The translations under genes and the position numbers were made by a program. The notes beneath the pieces are model-generated. The model was not told the origin of the DNA and made no database searches. It worked only from the letters and a program-made list of their open reading frames with translations. Positions 50,242 to 60,780 of a stretch of 64,000 nucleotides of DNA are shown here, in pieces (position 1 is the first letter of the stretch; each line of letters starts with the position of its first letter). Location of the stretch: positions 33,102,252 to 33,166,251 of the forward strand of contig OY997592.1 of NCBI GenBank assembly GCA_963921825.1, written 5' to 3'. The DNA is from Erodium maritimum. Its lineage: Eukaryota; Streptophyta; Magnoliopsida; Geraniales; Geraniaceae.

Positions 50242-52570
50242 TGTTGGATGATAATGAAAAATATGATGATTGTCATATTATTTCCTGATTTATTAAAATT
50301 CTTATTAAACAAAATTAAAGACTAATTCAATGTGAATTTATGGGATTAATTGACAATCAATTCCATGAGGAATTCAAAGGATTTGTCACCCTTTGAATTC
50401 CCCATTTTTCCCCTCTAAAAGGGCTATATATATTCACTTGCTTAGTCTTATTTTACACACTTCAAAACTATCTCTAAAATAGTCTCCCTTTCTACTTTAT
50501 TTCCACTCTCTTGTTCTTGGTGACTTTCTCGACGGTTTTGAGTTCGCCGACGTTAATCGTTGTATCCTGGGAGACCGTTGCCCATACAGGGCAATACAAC
50601 GGATCGTGGAAAATAAAAGGAAAAGGAAAATTAACGTTTGTTTCAAGATTAATTTCCAAGGAAATTATATATTCTTGAACAAATTCCGAATTCATACGGA
50701 ATTCAAAAAATGAAAGAAACGAACTTGGAATAAAATTCCTAAACGGTTTTTTTCTTTAAACTCAAGAGAGAAACAAAGAGGAATATTTCCTAAACGGTTT
50801 CTTATTTTCCCAAAATTATAAGAAGGAAATAAATTGGAAATATTTCCGAAACAATCTACTATTTTCCAAAAGGGAATTTAAATATTCTCTTAGGAAAACG
50901 GTATTTGAAAAAAAATGATGATCGATCTTGTTTCTTGGAAACAAGTAAAGACGATCAACAAATGGATTCGTGAAATTCGTAACGTAAATCTTATTCTGTT
51001 CTAAATGTAGAACACATTCGAATAGATAAAAATGAGAAGTGTTTCAACGAATTGAAAACTATACGATAAAAAAATGACAAATTGAATACTATAAAAGATC
51101 GATGTTGTAAGAACCGCTCCCGGTCAACGCCAGTCAAATCAGCAGAAAAACAAGAAAATTTAAAAATTTTGGACACACATAAATGAACCTAAATTTGACC
51201 CAGATGGTCATATCGAACTTAAGCTGACCCCGATATCGACCAAAGTGAGTTCTGGGGGACTCTGGGCAACTTTTTGACCAATTTAAGAAAGGTTGACTTT
51301 TTGCCGAAAAAGTCAACCGAGCGATGTTTTGGTTCGTTCGAGGCCCGTTTTGGATCCAAAAAGCTTAGCCGTCGTTACAGCGGTCTTAGTTGGGCCGTTT
51401 CCTTGTAGCGCGTGAAATTTCGTAATTTCTTGGAAAATGGGCCCGTTCGGAGCCCGAGACGGCCGAATTTCGCGAATCTGACATAAAATATCTATAAAGA
51501 TATTTTTTAAAGAGGTGGGACCCACTTGCCACTTGTCACACAAGTGGTGGTGGTAGGTATTTTTGAACAAAACAAAAGGAAGAAGCAATAGGGTTGGTCG
51601 GCCATAGAGAAAAAAAAAAAAGGAAAGAGAAAGAAGAGAGAAGAAGGAGAAGGAGAAAAGGGAAAATGAGAAGAAGAAAGGTTAGGGTTTGTGTATTTCC
51701 CGACGATCCAACCGACGGATTGTCTCAACGGTTGTAGAATCGAGCTCCCGTCGTCATTCCCTACGGTGAGAACCTATTTGATTCTCGTTTTGGTATGTTT
51801 GAAAGTTAGGGTTTGTGTTGAAACGAGTTAAATATGGATGAGTTGAGGTGTAGGGTTCGTTGGGAACGTTTTGGGGCAAAAATTATCGGTTTCCGGTGAC
51901 CGGAGGCTCGGGGGAGCTCCGGCCACCGTGGGTGGTGGCTGGGACCGGCCACCATTGTGGTGAACCGGTCCAGCCACCCACGGGTGATGGTGGCCGGGTG
52001 GGGCCCACGTGTCGGGCCTCTGGTTTTTCGTGTTCGGGTGGTTTAGGACGATCCCCAAGTCGTTAATTCACACCTGGAACGAATTATGGAATTAAATTGT
52101 GAAACTTAGAAATTTCGGGTTTAGAAACTTTAAACGCGAATTAAATCACTCGGAAGTCGGAAATTGATTCCGTCGATTGCATTGGAATCCTTGAATTATT
52201 CTAAGATCGTAGAAATGAAAACTGAATTTTCGGAGCCCCGGAAGGGCGTTTTCCAATCCCGGGCAGATTCGCCGAGCCGGGCGAATCGGGCCTTTCCGGG
52301 CCCATTGTTGACAATGTCGAGTAATTGGGAAGTTTGGGAGTGATCGACATTGTCGGGGTTGCTTTTGGGCGTCAAACTTATTAAAATTCAGCTGTGCCTG
52401 CGAACTTAAAAAGCGTTTTAATTGTGTTCATGTTAGATCGTGCCGCCGACCGCGGAAAGGGGAGACTAGACGAGTGATCGCGAGCACGCCAGAGCTTGGG
52501 CGTGGACTTTTGGGAAAGCGTTACGAAGTAGGGAAAAGTACCCGAATCTCGGCCTTGACTAGGGAAAGTT

Positions 52571-55140
52571 TGTTGGGTCTCGAGGTAGGGTTGGAGATGA
52601 ACCAACTCGCAGTGGAAAATCAATGAAAACCAAGAGACGATTAAAACCATGAAACAACTAACAAAGAATGGATTCACAAGAGAAAAATTCAGCACTAGTT
52701 CTTACCAAAATAAGAACACCGGGTAACGAATGATTGGCTTGGTTCCACCAAAGGACCTTTTCGCCCTTTCTTCGTCTTGAGTAAAATATTAAAATTTAAT
52801 ACACGACTCGCAGGTCGGGAATAAATAAATATTACAAACAAGTGGTTCGACGACCACACCTTGAAAGAATAATTACACGCTAACTCTAACGGCTCGCAGG
52901 CCGTGAAAAGCGATAAATAATTAAATCGAGCTCGGGGCTATTATGTACACCATGCCAACATCACATCACACATCGTGTTATCAAACAAGCATGTTATCAA
53001 ACATCATGTGATTTTCCGGTTTTATTTAATAGCCAAGTTTCGAATTTTTTTGATGTTCAGTTTATCGAAACCGTTCAAAAATGAAACTTTTGAACATTTG
53101 ATCTTCGAGTTCGTCATGACGGTTCCAAACTCGTCATAACTAACAAAAAGGTTTAGTCTTGGCACATCAACCATCCAATGGTCATGCTTGGCCTAGCTCC
53201 GTCGAATGGAGCCTCGTTTGGTCCCGGTTTCGGCTCCCCGAGAGTCCCGCTCCCGAGACCCGAAAAATCAATTTTTTTTTTCAAAATTTCCAGATTTGAA
53301 ATAATTTTCAAAAATTCATTTTGCATGCATTAAATCCATAAACAATAATTTAAAACATGTTATCAAACAATGTAGCAAAACAACATGCCAAAAACGAAAC
53401 TTTCAAGCAAAACCGAAACTTTGAACACCGTCTTGTGAATCCCAAAGGTAGCACGGCTCTGATACCACTGTTGGGTCTCGAGGTAGGGTTGGAGATGAAC
53501 CAACTCGCAGCGGAAAATCAATGAAAACCAAGAGACGATTAAACCATGAAACAACTAACAAAGAATGGATTCACAAGAGAAAAATTCAGCACTATTTCTT
53601 ACCAAAACAAGAACACCGGTTAACGAATGATTGGCTTGAGTCTCCAAGACGCCTACGTATCCACATGGGAATCAAAGCCACGTAGTTCTTCTCTTTGAGG
53701 ACTCAAGAACACAAAAATGGAGGTGGAAACTAGCCAAACCCGAAATGGCCATGGAAGAGGGAGAGAAAATGTGTTTCCTATTCTTGTCTTGTGTTTGTTA
53801 TGTTGAAAAAAGATGACTTAAACATAACAAACCCCATACTTGTCCAACTAAAGGCATGGGACAAACATGGTGACAAGTAATGTGTAAATAGGACAAAGTA
53901 TGGTAAGACAAGATTGGGTTAGGTGGTGAATCACCAACACCTTAATCCTTGTCTTGCTTACTTAGTACTAATTAATCAAGACTTGATTAATTAATTCCAT
54001 GGGCCTTTCATGGGCCTCTTGGAACATGGCCCGTGGCCATTTCCAACGAGGTCCCGTGATTCGCTCATCGCCTCCAAGCCTTCCATACCGGAAATGTCCA
54101 ACATTATCCGACGCGATCAATCACAAGACTCAAAGCCTTGTCTCGATCCGTAATATCCTATTCACTTACGGGCATATGACCCAAAACCCAGTTTTGGTCA
54201 TGTCCCGAGACAACTCCCTTTTGGACATTCTCTATAAATGTGTTAATGAGTTTCATCCTCCGATGTGACCCTTAGGTTTATGTGTGTCAAAAGATCAACA
54301 TGAAATCCCATTTTACTTGATCCTATTTAAGTGGAAACTAACGAGACTTTAGTATTGCCTGACACTGCATAACGAATCGACCCTGTCGATTCTAACCTTT
54401 CCGTCGTCCCTGTCATTATCCTTTTATCTCCGATATCCTGATTGAGATAAGGCATAGAGCCGTCATCCTTATTATTCTCAATCACTGTTCCTTGATATGT
54501 GAGATGACTGAATATATGATACCCAATATCGTGTGCATGTCCATACTATTCTTTCAGTCACTCTCGATCAAGCGGCCGAGAACCGATATCTTTCTCATAC
54601 CTCAGTATGAGGGATAAATCCCTTAGCCGTCTTTCGTGTCACTCATGTAGCCCGTCCCCAAGCCAATCCTGGCCGTTATGGAAGCCCTGTTACGGACAAC
54701 GTTAGACTTAGGTCAAACTCAGTTGTTGACTACATAGCGATCACAAAGACTTCTTGTTCTAAGGATACATGACAAGCTACGACAATGAATATGTTCATGA
54801 CTTGATCTATGGCACATATTCATGTCGGGTCATCCAATATCATGTCCCACATGATATCTATGATCAGACTCCGGAATCCCATTCCAATGACTAACAGAAC
54901 GTAAGCCATAAAGAGCCATCTTTCATACTAGTCGCTTCTAGTGAAGCTTTGTTGACTAGGGACCCATCGAGTGTGATCTATCTCGATCTATGGTTCTATT
55001 CGCATTGTGGGCATAGATCAGAGCACACATCGATATATTACTCCAACACATAAGTAATATAAAGCCGCTTTAATTTTATTTCTAACGATGATATATACAT
55101 TTGGACATTTAGGATTGAACTACGGGCAGTAAGACTAACA
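52571..55140 (-). mobile_element. Small LTR element without coding (element F)
   Basis: Perfect 5-bp duplication AAGTT at 52566-52570 and 55141-55145. On the minus strand the element starts TGTTAGTCTTAC and ends CGAGACCCAACA. The LTR at 53469-55140 (about 1.67 kb) is followed by the primer-binding site TGGTATCAGAGC (53467 to 53456) and an internal part of only about 0.7 kb with no gag or pol. The other LTR (from 52571) is much shorter, so the element is broken. Class is unclear beyond LTR type. It inserted into the gypsy LTR of subfamily 2. Confidence 0.78.
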
Positions 55141-55145
55141 AAGTT

Positions 55146-55530
55146 AGCAGTAGAAATGCATGTGATCCTTAGTGGTGTCGTAGGATAAGTAAAGTTATCG
55201 AACAATAGAAATGCAGGCGACACTTAGTGGTGTCGTAGGATACGTGAACGTATCGAACAATATAAATGCATGTGACACTTAGTAGTGTTGTAGGATAAGT
55301 GAACATATCGAACAATAGAAATACTGGTAGCTTTTGGTTGTGCCCATAGGTTAAGTAACTTGTTGTGTTTATGAGGGTGGTCATGTGTGCCTTTGGAGTG
55401 TTGAACCCGTATGTTACTGTGTGTGTGTCGTGGGTGGTCATGTGTGCCTTTGGGGTGTTGAACCCGTATGTTACTGTTTGTGTGTCGTGGGTGGCCATGT
55501 GTGCCTGTGGGGTGTTAAACCTGTATTGTT
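55146..55530 (+). repeat. LTR minisatellites of subfamily 2, plus copy
   Basis: About three to four copies of a roughly 60-bp unit with CTTAGTGGTGTCGTAGGATA and ATCGAACAATAGAAATGC, then about three copies of a roughly 57-bp unit with TGGCCATGTGTGCCTTTGG and GTTGAACCCGTATGTTACTG. Confidence 0.75.
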
Positions 55531-55719
55531 GCTGACTGTCCTGCTGAGGGGTAGTTAGTCGTATATTATTGTCGCTATTCGTTGAAACTTGGGTGATGAT
55601 TGTGATTGCATGGAGGTTGGGGCCCGCCTGATAGAAAAGGGGTCATGGGTCGCGCGCGTGAGGGTTGGCTACCCTTCCGACTAACCATCGGTAAATTTGA
55701 TTGAGAATTAAAAATCAAA

Positions 55720-56880
55720 GTTGATTTTATGACCAAATTGATCAATTTCTATCATGGATAGCTATAAAAAAAAGGTGAAACCTTTTGCATAATTACCCGT
55801 CAATGTGGGGGTCGGTCCCACTACTAAAGAGAATCCTTGACGAAAAGTTATCGGGTAACCAAGATTCGTGTCCAAGTTATGCGTGCATAATAAAGCATCA
55901 ACTAATAAGGCACGGAACTTGAGTCAACACGTGTCATTGACATACCAACTAATCTCAAACGAGAGTTAGTGCCTTTTGATCTTTCAAAAGTTAAATCGAG
56001 ATTTAGTTGGACAAACATCCAAGGGAATGTGACTAATACCCGTACCATTTAAGGCGTTATGTGAAGGGAAACCCAACCTAGTTGGCTGGAGATCCCAAGA
56101 TGTAGGTTCAATGGGCCAACCTAACTACATAAACCTTATAAGGTCACTATGGGGGGGTTAAACCCGTGTCCATTCCTATGATGTAGAAACAGTGACGTAA
56201 AACGTGTTGAGGATTCCGTGATACAAGTTATCGACTTATAAGATTAGTTTGATCAGTGACCAATTAATCGGTTCTCTTTTCATTACGAAACACATTAGAA
56301 CGATTAAATTTGGATTCTTAAATCAAGAAAATTTTGTACTTTGACCAAGTTGAATGATTTCAATTTTGCATAAATACTTGTAAATGTGGGGGTCGGTCCC
56401 ACTACACGGAATATTTCCGATCGACTAAGATCTGTGTTTACGATTTACGAGTATAATTCAGTAGCTACTAATAAGACACAGAACTTGAGTTGACACAACA
56501 ACTGATCTCAAAACGAGAGATATCGCTTGTGATTTTCAAAGGATAACATTGCGGATCCGCTAACCTAAACGTTAATTTGGGATCTAGTTGAGAAAAAGAC
56601 ATCTAAGGGAATGTGACTGAAGCCCATTTAAAGCTTTATGCGAAGGAAAAACCCAACCTAGTTGACTGGAGATCCCAAGATCTAGGTTCAATGGGACAAC
56701 CTAATTGCATTAACCGTGTACGGTCACTGTGGGGGTCCAACCCCTAGTCCATTCCTATGATGCAATCAGTGACATGTTGAGGATACTCATTGCTTTTAAT
56801 GATTCCTTGCATCAAGAGTATTGAGCAAAGTGAATCACCTATGTGAGAGTAAGTGGGGTCGCTTCAAGGGTGGCTAATGG
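55720..56880 (+). repeat. Direct repeat of about 590 bp inside the copia-like element
   Basis: AATGTGGGGGTCGGTCCCAC occurs at 55803 and 56393. Downstream, both copies carry CACAGAACTTGAGT- or CACGGAACTTGAGT-type words, AACCCAACCTAGTTG.CTGGAG, and a CAATGGG.CAACCTAA word. The copies have drifted. No coding seen. Confidence 0.72.
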
Positions 56881-58055
56881 GGCTAGTCATCTTAAACTCT
56901 TGCAGAACCAGGCAATGCTCATGACCATAACGGGCACACCCATGAGAGCCAAAACCGTTAGTGTTGGTATCTGTGTGGGGTACATTATCATTTGCATAAA
57001 CGACAGAGTAGTTCAAGGACATCGCGTCTATTAGTCAGTCAGCAGATTAAATATACTTTCACAAGGGAAAGTTCAAGGATGAACATCTACCTATCCTATG
57101 CAGGTATCGACTTTGAGAAGTCACCACCTCCTCGTTATCCTCTCTTTCACCATCACATTTTTGTGGGGGATTGTTGGATGATAATGAAAAATATGATGGT
57201 TGTCATATTATTTTCCGATTTATTAAAAATTCTTATTATACAAAATTAAAGACTAATTCAATGTGAATTTATGGGATTAATTGACAATCAATTCCATGAG
57301 GAATTCAAAGGATTTGTCACCCTTTGAATTCCCCATTTTGCCCCTCTAAAAAGGCTATATATATTCACTTGCTTAGTCTTATTTTACACACTTCAAAACT
57401 ATCTCTAAAATAGTCTCCCTTTCTACTTTATTTCCACTCTCTTGTTCTTGGTGACTTTCTCGACGATTTTGAGTTCGCCGACTGTCACGCCCCAATTTCA
57501 GTAAACCGAACTCGGGACGCGAACATTTAAAAACATAAAAACACTTGAAACCTGTTTGAATAAAAACTTTGAAATTACCATTAAGTCATCAAAATAATAA
57601 TATTTACAATACAAAAACGTCCCAACAAGAGGACAAGGTACAACATCCGTCACTAGACTCAACAAAATAAAGACCAGACTCCGCTCCAAGCTCCATGAAC
57701 TTCAAGAGCTAACCTAGTCCGTCCGGTGATCAGTACCTGTAGGAAAAGCAGCTAGGGGTGAGCGTTCGCTCACCTCCACGGATAACAGACTGACTATGGC
57801 ATAATTAGTAGATAAAGCCAGTAACACTAAAACCAAACCCAACACCGGGACTACAGTCCCCAACTCAAGTACCCAACTGATCCACAACCCGTTACTTTTC
57901 TCAACAGACTCAACACTCGATAAAGTAATGTAGGCCCGACACAACTATCGACGACCTCCTCCAAGGACACGACAGAAAGACTACACAACACCAAACAAGA
58001 TCACAAAGGATCGCACACAAGCTGCTCAGTAACCAATCTCAATCAGGTCCAGGAT

Positions 58056-58226
58056 CGACCTATCGCAATTCCTCGACACTAAGTCGGATCAGGCTGTCGA
58101 CCTATCGCAATTCATCGACACTAAGTCGGATCAGGCTGTCGACCTTTGCAGTTCATCGACACTAAGTCGGATCAGGCTGTCGACCTATCGCAATTCATCG
58201 ACACTAAGTCGGATCAGGCTGTCGAC
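58056..58226. repeat. Minisatellite, 42-bp unit, four copies
   Basis: Unit CGACCTATCGCAATTCATCG then ACACTAAGTCGGATCAGGCTGT, nearly identical copies at 58056, 58098, 58140 and 58181. Confidence 0.9.
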
Positions 58227-58318
58227 CTTTCGAACTCACAACTTCAGGTAACCACAATCACAATCACAGTCAAGTTCAATCACACAGGCACTCAAGGCCA
58301 CTCAAGACTCCTCAATAG

Positions 58319-58470
58319 TCAAGACTCGGGTTCAACAACCCCACGGGCACTCACTGCCACTCAGGACACACCAACGGTCAAGACTCGGGTTCAACAACCC
58401 CACGGGCACTCACGGCCACTCAAGACACACCAACGGTCAAACTCGGGTTCAACGACCCCACGGCACTCAC
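58319..58470. repeat. Minisatellite, 59-bp unit, about 2.5-3 copies
   Basis: Unit contains GACTCGGGTTCAACAACCCC, ACGGGCACTCACGGCCACTC and AAGACACACCAACGGTCA. It directly follows the 42-bp array within the same LTR. Confidence 0.88.
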
Positions 58471-58725
58471 GGCCACCTAAGACACCAATTTAAATACACG
58501 AGCTCTCATGGCCACCCAAGACACCAATTTAAATACACGGGCTCTCATGGCCACCCAAGACACCAATTTAAATACACGGGCTCTCATGGCCACCCATGAC
58601 ACCAATTTAAATACACGGGCTCTCATGGCCACCCAAGACACCAATTTAAATACACGGGCTCTCATGGCCACCCAAGACACCAATTTAAATACACGGGCTC
58701 TCATGGCCACCCAAGACATAAATTA
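58470..58725. repeat. Minisatellite, 39-bp unit, six copies and a partial
   Basis: Unit ATGGCCACCCAAGACACCAA, TTTAAATACACGGGCTCTC. Because 39 is a multiple of three and the unit lacks stops in some frames, it reads open on both strands (MATQDTNLNTRAL on +, MSWVAMRARVFKLV on -). This is a repeat artefact, not a gene. Confidence 0.92.
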
Positions 58726-59614
58726 AAAAGTCAACCTCCGGGCATGGTCATATGCCTCCAGTAATTCTAATATCGCTAAGTTCTCTGTTCCTACGACACT
58801 ACTAAGTGTCACATGCTTTTCTCTTAAACGCTACAATCCCGTATCATGCTTTTCTAATATTCGATAACCTAAATAACCCACGACACCCCGGCGCCACATG
58901 CAATTCTACAGTTAACTTTCCCTAATCAGGGCCGAGATCCGGCTACTTTTCCCTACCTCGTAAGTAACTCCAAAAGCGCTCCAATAACACTCTATGTAAA
59001 CACAGTCACTCGCCGAGCTTCCCTTTGCCTCGGTCCGCAGCACGATCTAAAAGAGCACAATTTTAAAGCACTTTTAAACTAGTACGAATAAACCGAAAAA
59101 TCAATGAACTTAACGCCCAAACGTAACCCCGACAATGTCGATCACTCCTAAACTTCCCAATTACTCGACATTGTCGATAAAGGACTCGTAAAGGCCCGAT
59201 TCGCCCGACATGGCGAATCTGCCCGGGTTTTGTAAATTGCCTTCCGGGGTTCCAAAAGCCCCCGTTTTCGTTTCTACGGTTTTAGAATAGTTCAAGGAAC
59301 CCAATGCACTTGACGGAATCGAATTACGACTTCCGAATCAAATAATTAACGTTTAAAGGTTCTAAAACCCGTTAATTACAACTTCTCCAATTTAATTCCA
59401 AATTTCGATTCGATTAAGGATAAATGGTCCGGGGAACGTTTTAAACCACCCGAACATTAAAACCCGAGCAACCGAGCACGTGGGCCACACCCAAACCCCT
59501 TGGCCGAGAGCCCTAGGGTTCAAGGGGGGGCTCGGCCACCATGTGGTGGCTGGTACTGTAAAACCCGCTTCGCTTCAAAAGGGTATTAAATTGCAATCTG
59601 AAAACCTTAAGGTA

Positions 59615-59651
59615 GGTTCCCGACCTACGTTGGGTACGTAGGTCGGGAACC
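59615..59651. repeat. Perfect 15-bp inverted repeat near the start of element D
   Basis: GGTTCCCGACCTACG at 59615-59629 and CGTAGGTCGGGAACC at 59637-59651 with a 7-base loop TTGGGTA. Not seen at the start of the 3' LTR of the same element. Confidence 0.9.
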
Positions 59652-59815
59652 GTGTGTAAACCCTTAATGTCTTGAATTTTGTTTTGTCTGTGTGTATGTG
59701 CAGTACGGGGCTACTGGCATACTGTTTGTGTGTGCTGCGTGAAATGTTTTTAAGCTGTCGCGGGTCGACTCAGGAGCGCTCCCGTAGTCGAACGTGACGG
59801 TGCTGATGTCAAGTC

Positions 59816-59855
59816 GGTACAACGTAGTTCGGGGACGCCTGGACCGGGTTGTAAC
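59816..59855 (+). other. Conserved pre-gag hairpin (element D copy)
   Basis: GGTACAAC, AGTTC, loop GGGGACGCCT, GGACC, GTTGTAAC. It has the same loop and nearly the same stems as the copies at 19464-19503 and 29724-29763, with one mismatch in the outer stem. Confidence 0.68.
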
Positions 59856-60780
59856 CACCTGATGTCAAGAAATGAGGTTTTAATGGAGTAGAGAAAACTT
59901 TTAAAATTTGGTTGTTGTGTTGTCGTTTGGCCGTGTCGGCTCGTGTTTTGGTTGAGGTTGAATGACTTTCTTGGTCTGTGAATCGTGGCGCGTGTGTTTG
60001 CTGATTTGGTAGTCAAGCGTGTGTGTCGTTTAAGGCAAATTTTGGGGTTAAAACGGGTTAAGGTCCGAGTTAGAACCGAGTTTGGAAAACAGGTATGCGC
60101 GAGTGTCACAGATCCTGTCACGGATCCGTGACGAACCAGAGAGTTCTGGCAAAATTTAGATCTTCGTCACGACTCCGTGATCTTTGTCCTTCTCACCGTC
60201 TTGATCGTGCAAGTTGAGGGTTGACTTTGCGTGGCGGTGCTCACGGTTGTGTTGGGGTATTGAGGTTGTGAGTAATAGTAGTTGCTGAATTGAGAACATA
60301 ATCCCCATTTCGAGGTTTCCCTTACATAAAAGAGTAATTGAGGTGTTAATGACTTGAGCAGCGTGACATGTTAACAGTAGGTTTGGGATGGTGATTTGCC
60401 CTGACTAGAGTGGTAAGTCCTTGGTGCGTTACTAGTATGCCATAATCGAACGGGTGTCCGTGGAGGTGAGCATAACGCTCATCCCCTTTACTACTTTCCC
60501 GCAAGGGACGAGTAGCGAACACTGGTTTGGTTGCGGAAAGTTATAAGTAAGTGCATAAGGGACTGGATGAGGGCTTGGTGTACGTTTGTGTGGTTAAACT
60601 TGAGATCTCGCTTGCAGGTCGCTATAATTAAAGTATAATTAGCGTGAACGGTGCGACGTTTAGTAACAAGTACGTTGGGGTAGATATAGACCGTGTGAAC
60701 GTCAGTGTATTCGAGCTTGTTGCCTTGTTTGAGTTCGCAAACTAAACGTTTGCGTGTATCCGTGCAGAGGATACCTACTT

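Larger units (their letters stand above)
51106..55610 (+). mobile_element. Long gypsy LTR, Tekay/Del-like subfamily 2, split by element F
   Basis: Starts TGTAAGAACCGCTCCCGGTC, like the solo LTR at 43606-46467. It runs to 52570, where element F is inserted, and continues from 55146 to about 55610. It matches the minus-strand LTR at 57483-59556 (for example GACAATGTCGAGTAATTGGG). A GA-rich block and a GTTAGGGTTTGTG leader lie at 51600-51820. Incomplete, with no internal region recognised. The left flank is GATGT but no matching right duplication was found. Confidence 0.68.
50242..57482 (+). mobile_element. Large non-coding LTR element, possibly copia type, with nested insertions
   Basis: The sequence from TGTTGGATGATAATG at 50242 to GAGTTCGCCGAC (about 50553) recurs almost unchanged at 57172-57482, where GTGGGGGATTG just before it is a polypurine tract. 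These are the two LTRs. The 3' copy is interrupted at 57483 by another LTR element, so the true end is beyond it. No gag or pol frame exists in the internal region, so it is a LARD-like non-autonomous or decayed element. The 5' tail around 50565-50620 (ATCCTGGGAGACCG, TGTTGC-like words) resembles copia leaders. Family placement is tentative. Confidence 0.65.
57483..59556 (-). mobile_element. Long gypsy LTR, subfamily 2, minus copy, split by element D
   Basis: Begins TGTCACGCCCC on the plus strand, the LTR end on the minus strand. It carries the palindrome GTGAGCGTTCGCTCAC at 57758-57773, with CTG at 57737-57739. It resembles 51106-55610 in inverse orientation and stops at 59556 where element D begins. 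The remainder would lie beyond the right edge of the window. It is inserted into the 3' LTR of the copia-like element. Confidence 0.75.

Noticed and set aside
58470-58725. Protein-coding gene of 13-residue repeats on either strand
   Set aside because: The frame is open only because the 39-bp unit is a multiple of three and lacks stops. It lies inside an LTR and has no start context or domain.
58056-58725. CRISPR-like array
   Set aside because: Units are head-to-tail with no unique spacers, in plant LTR sequence. These are minisatellites.
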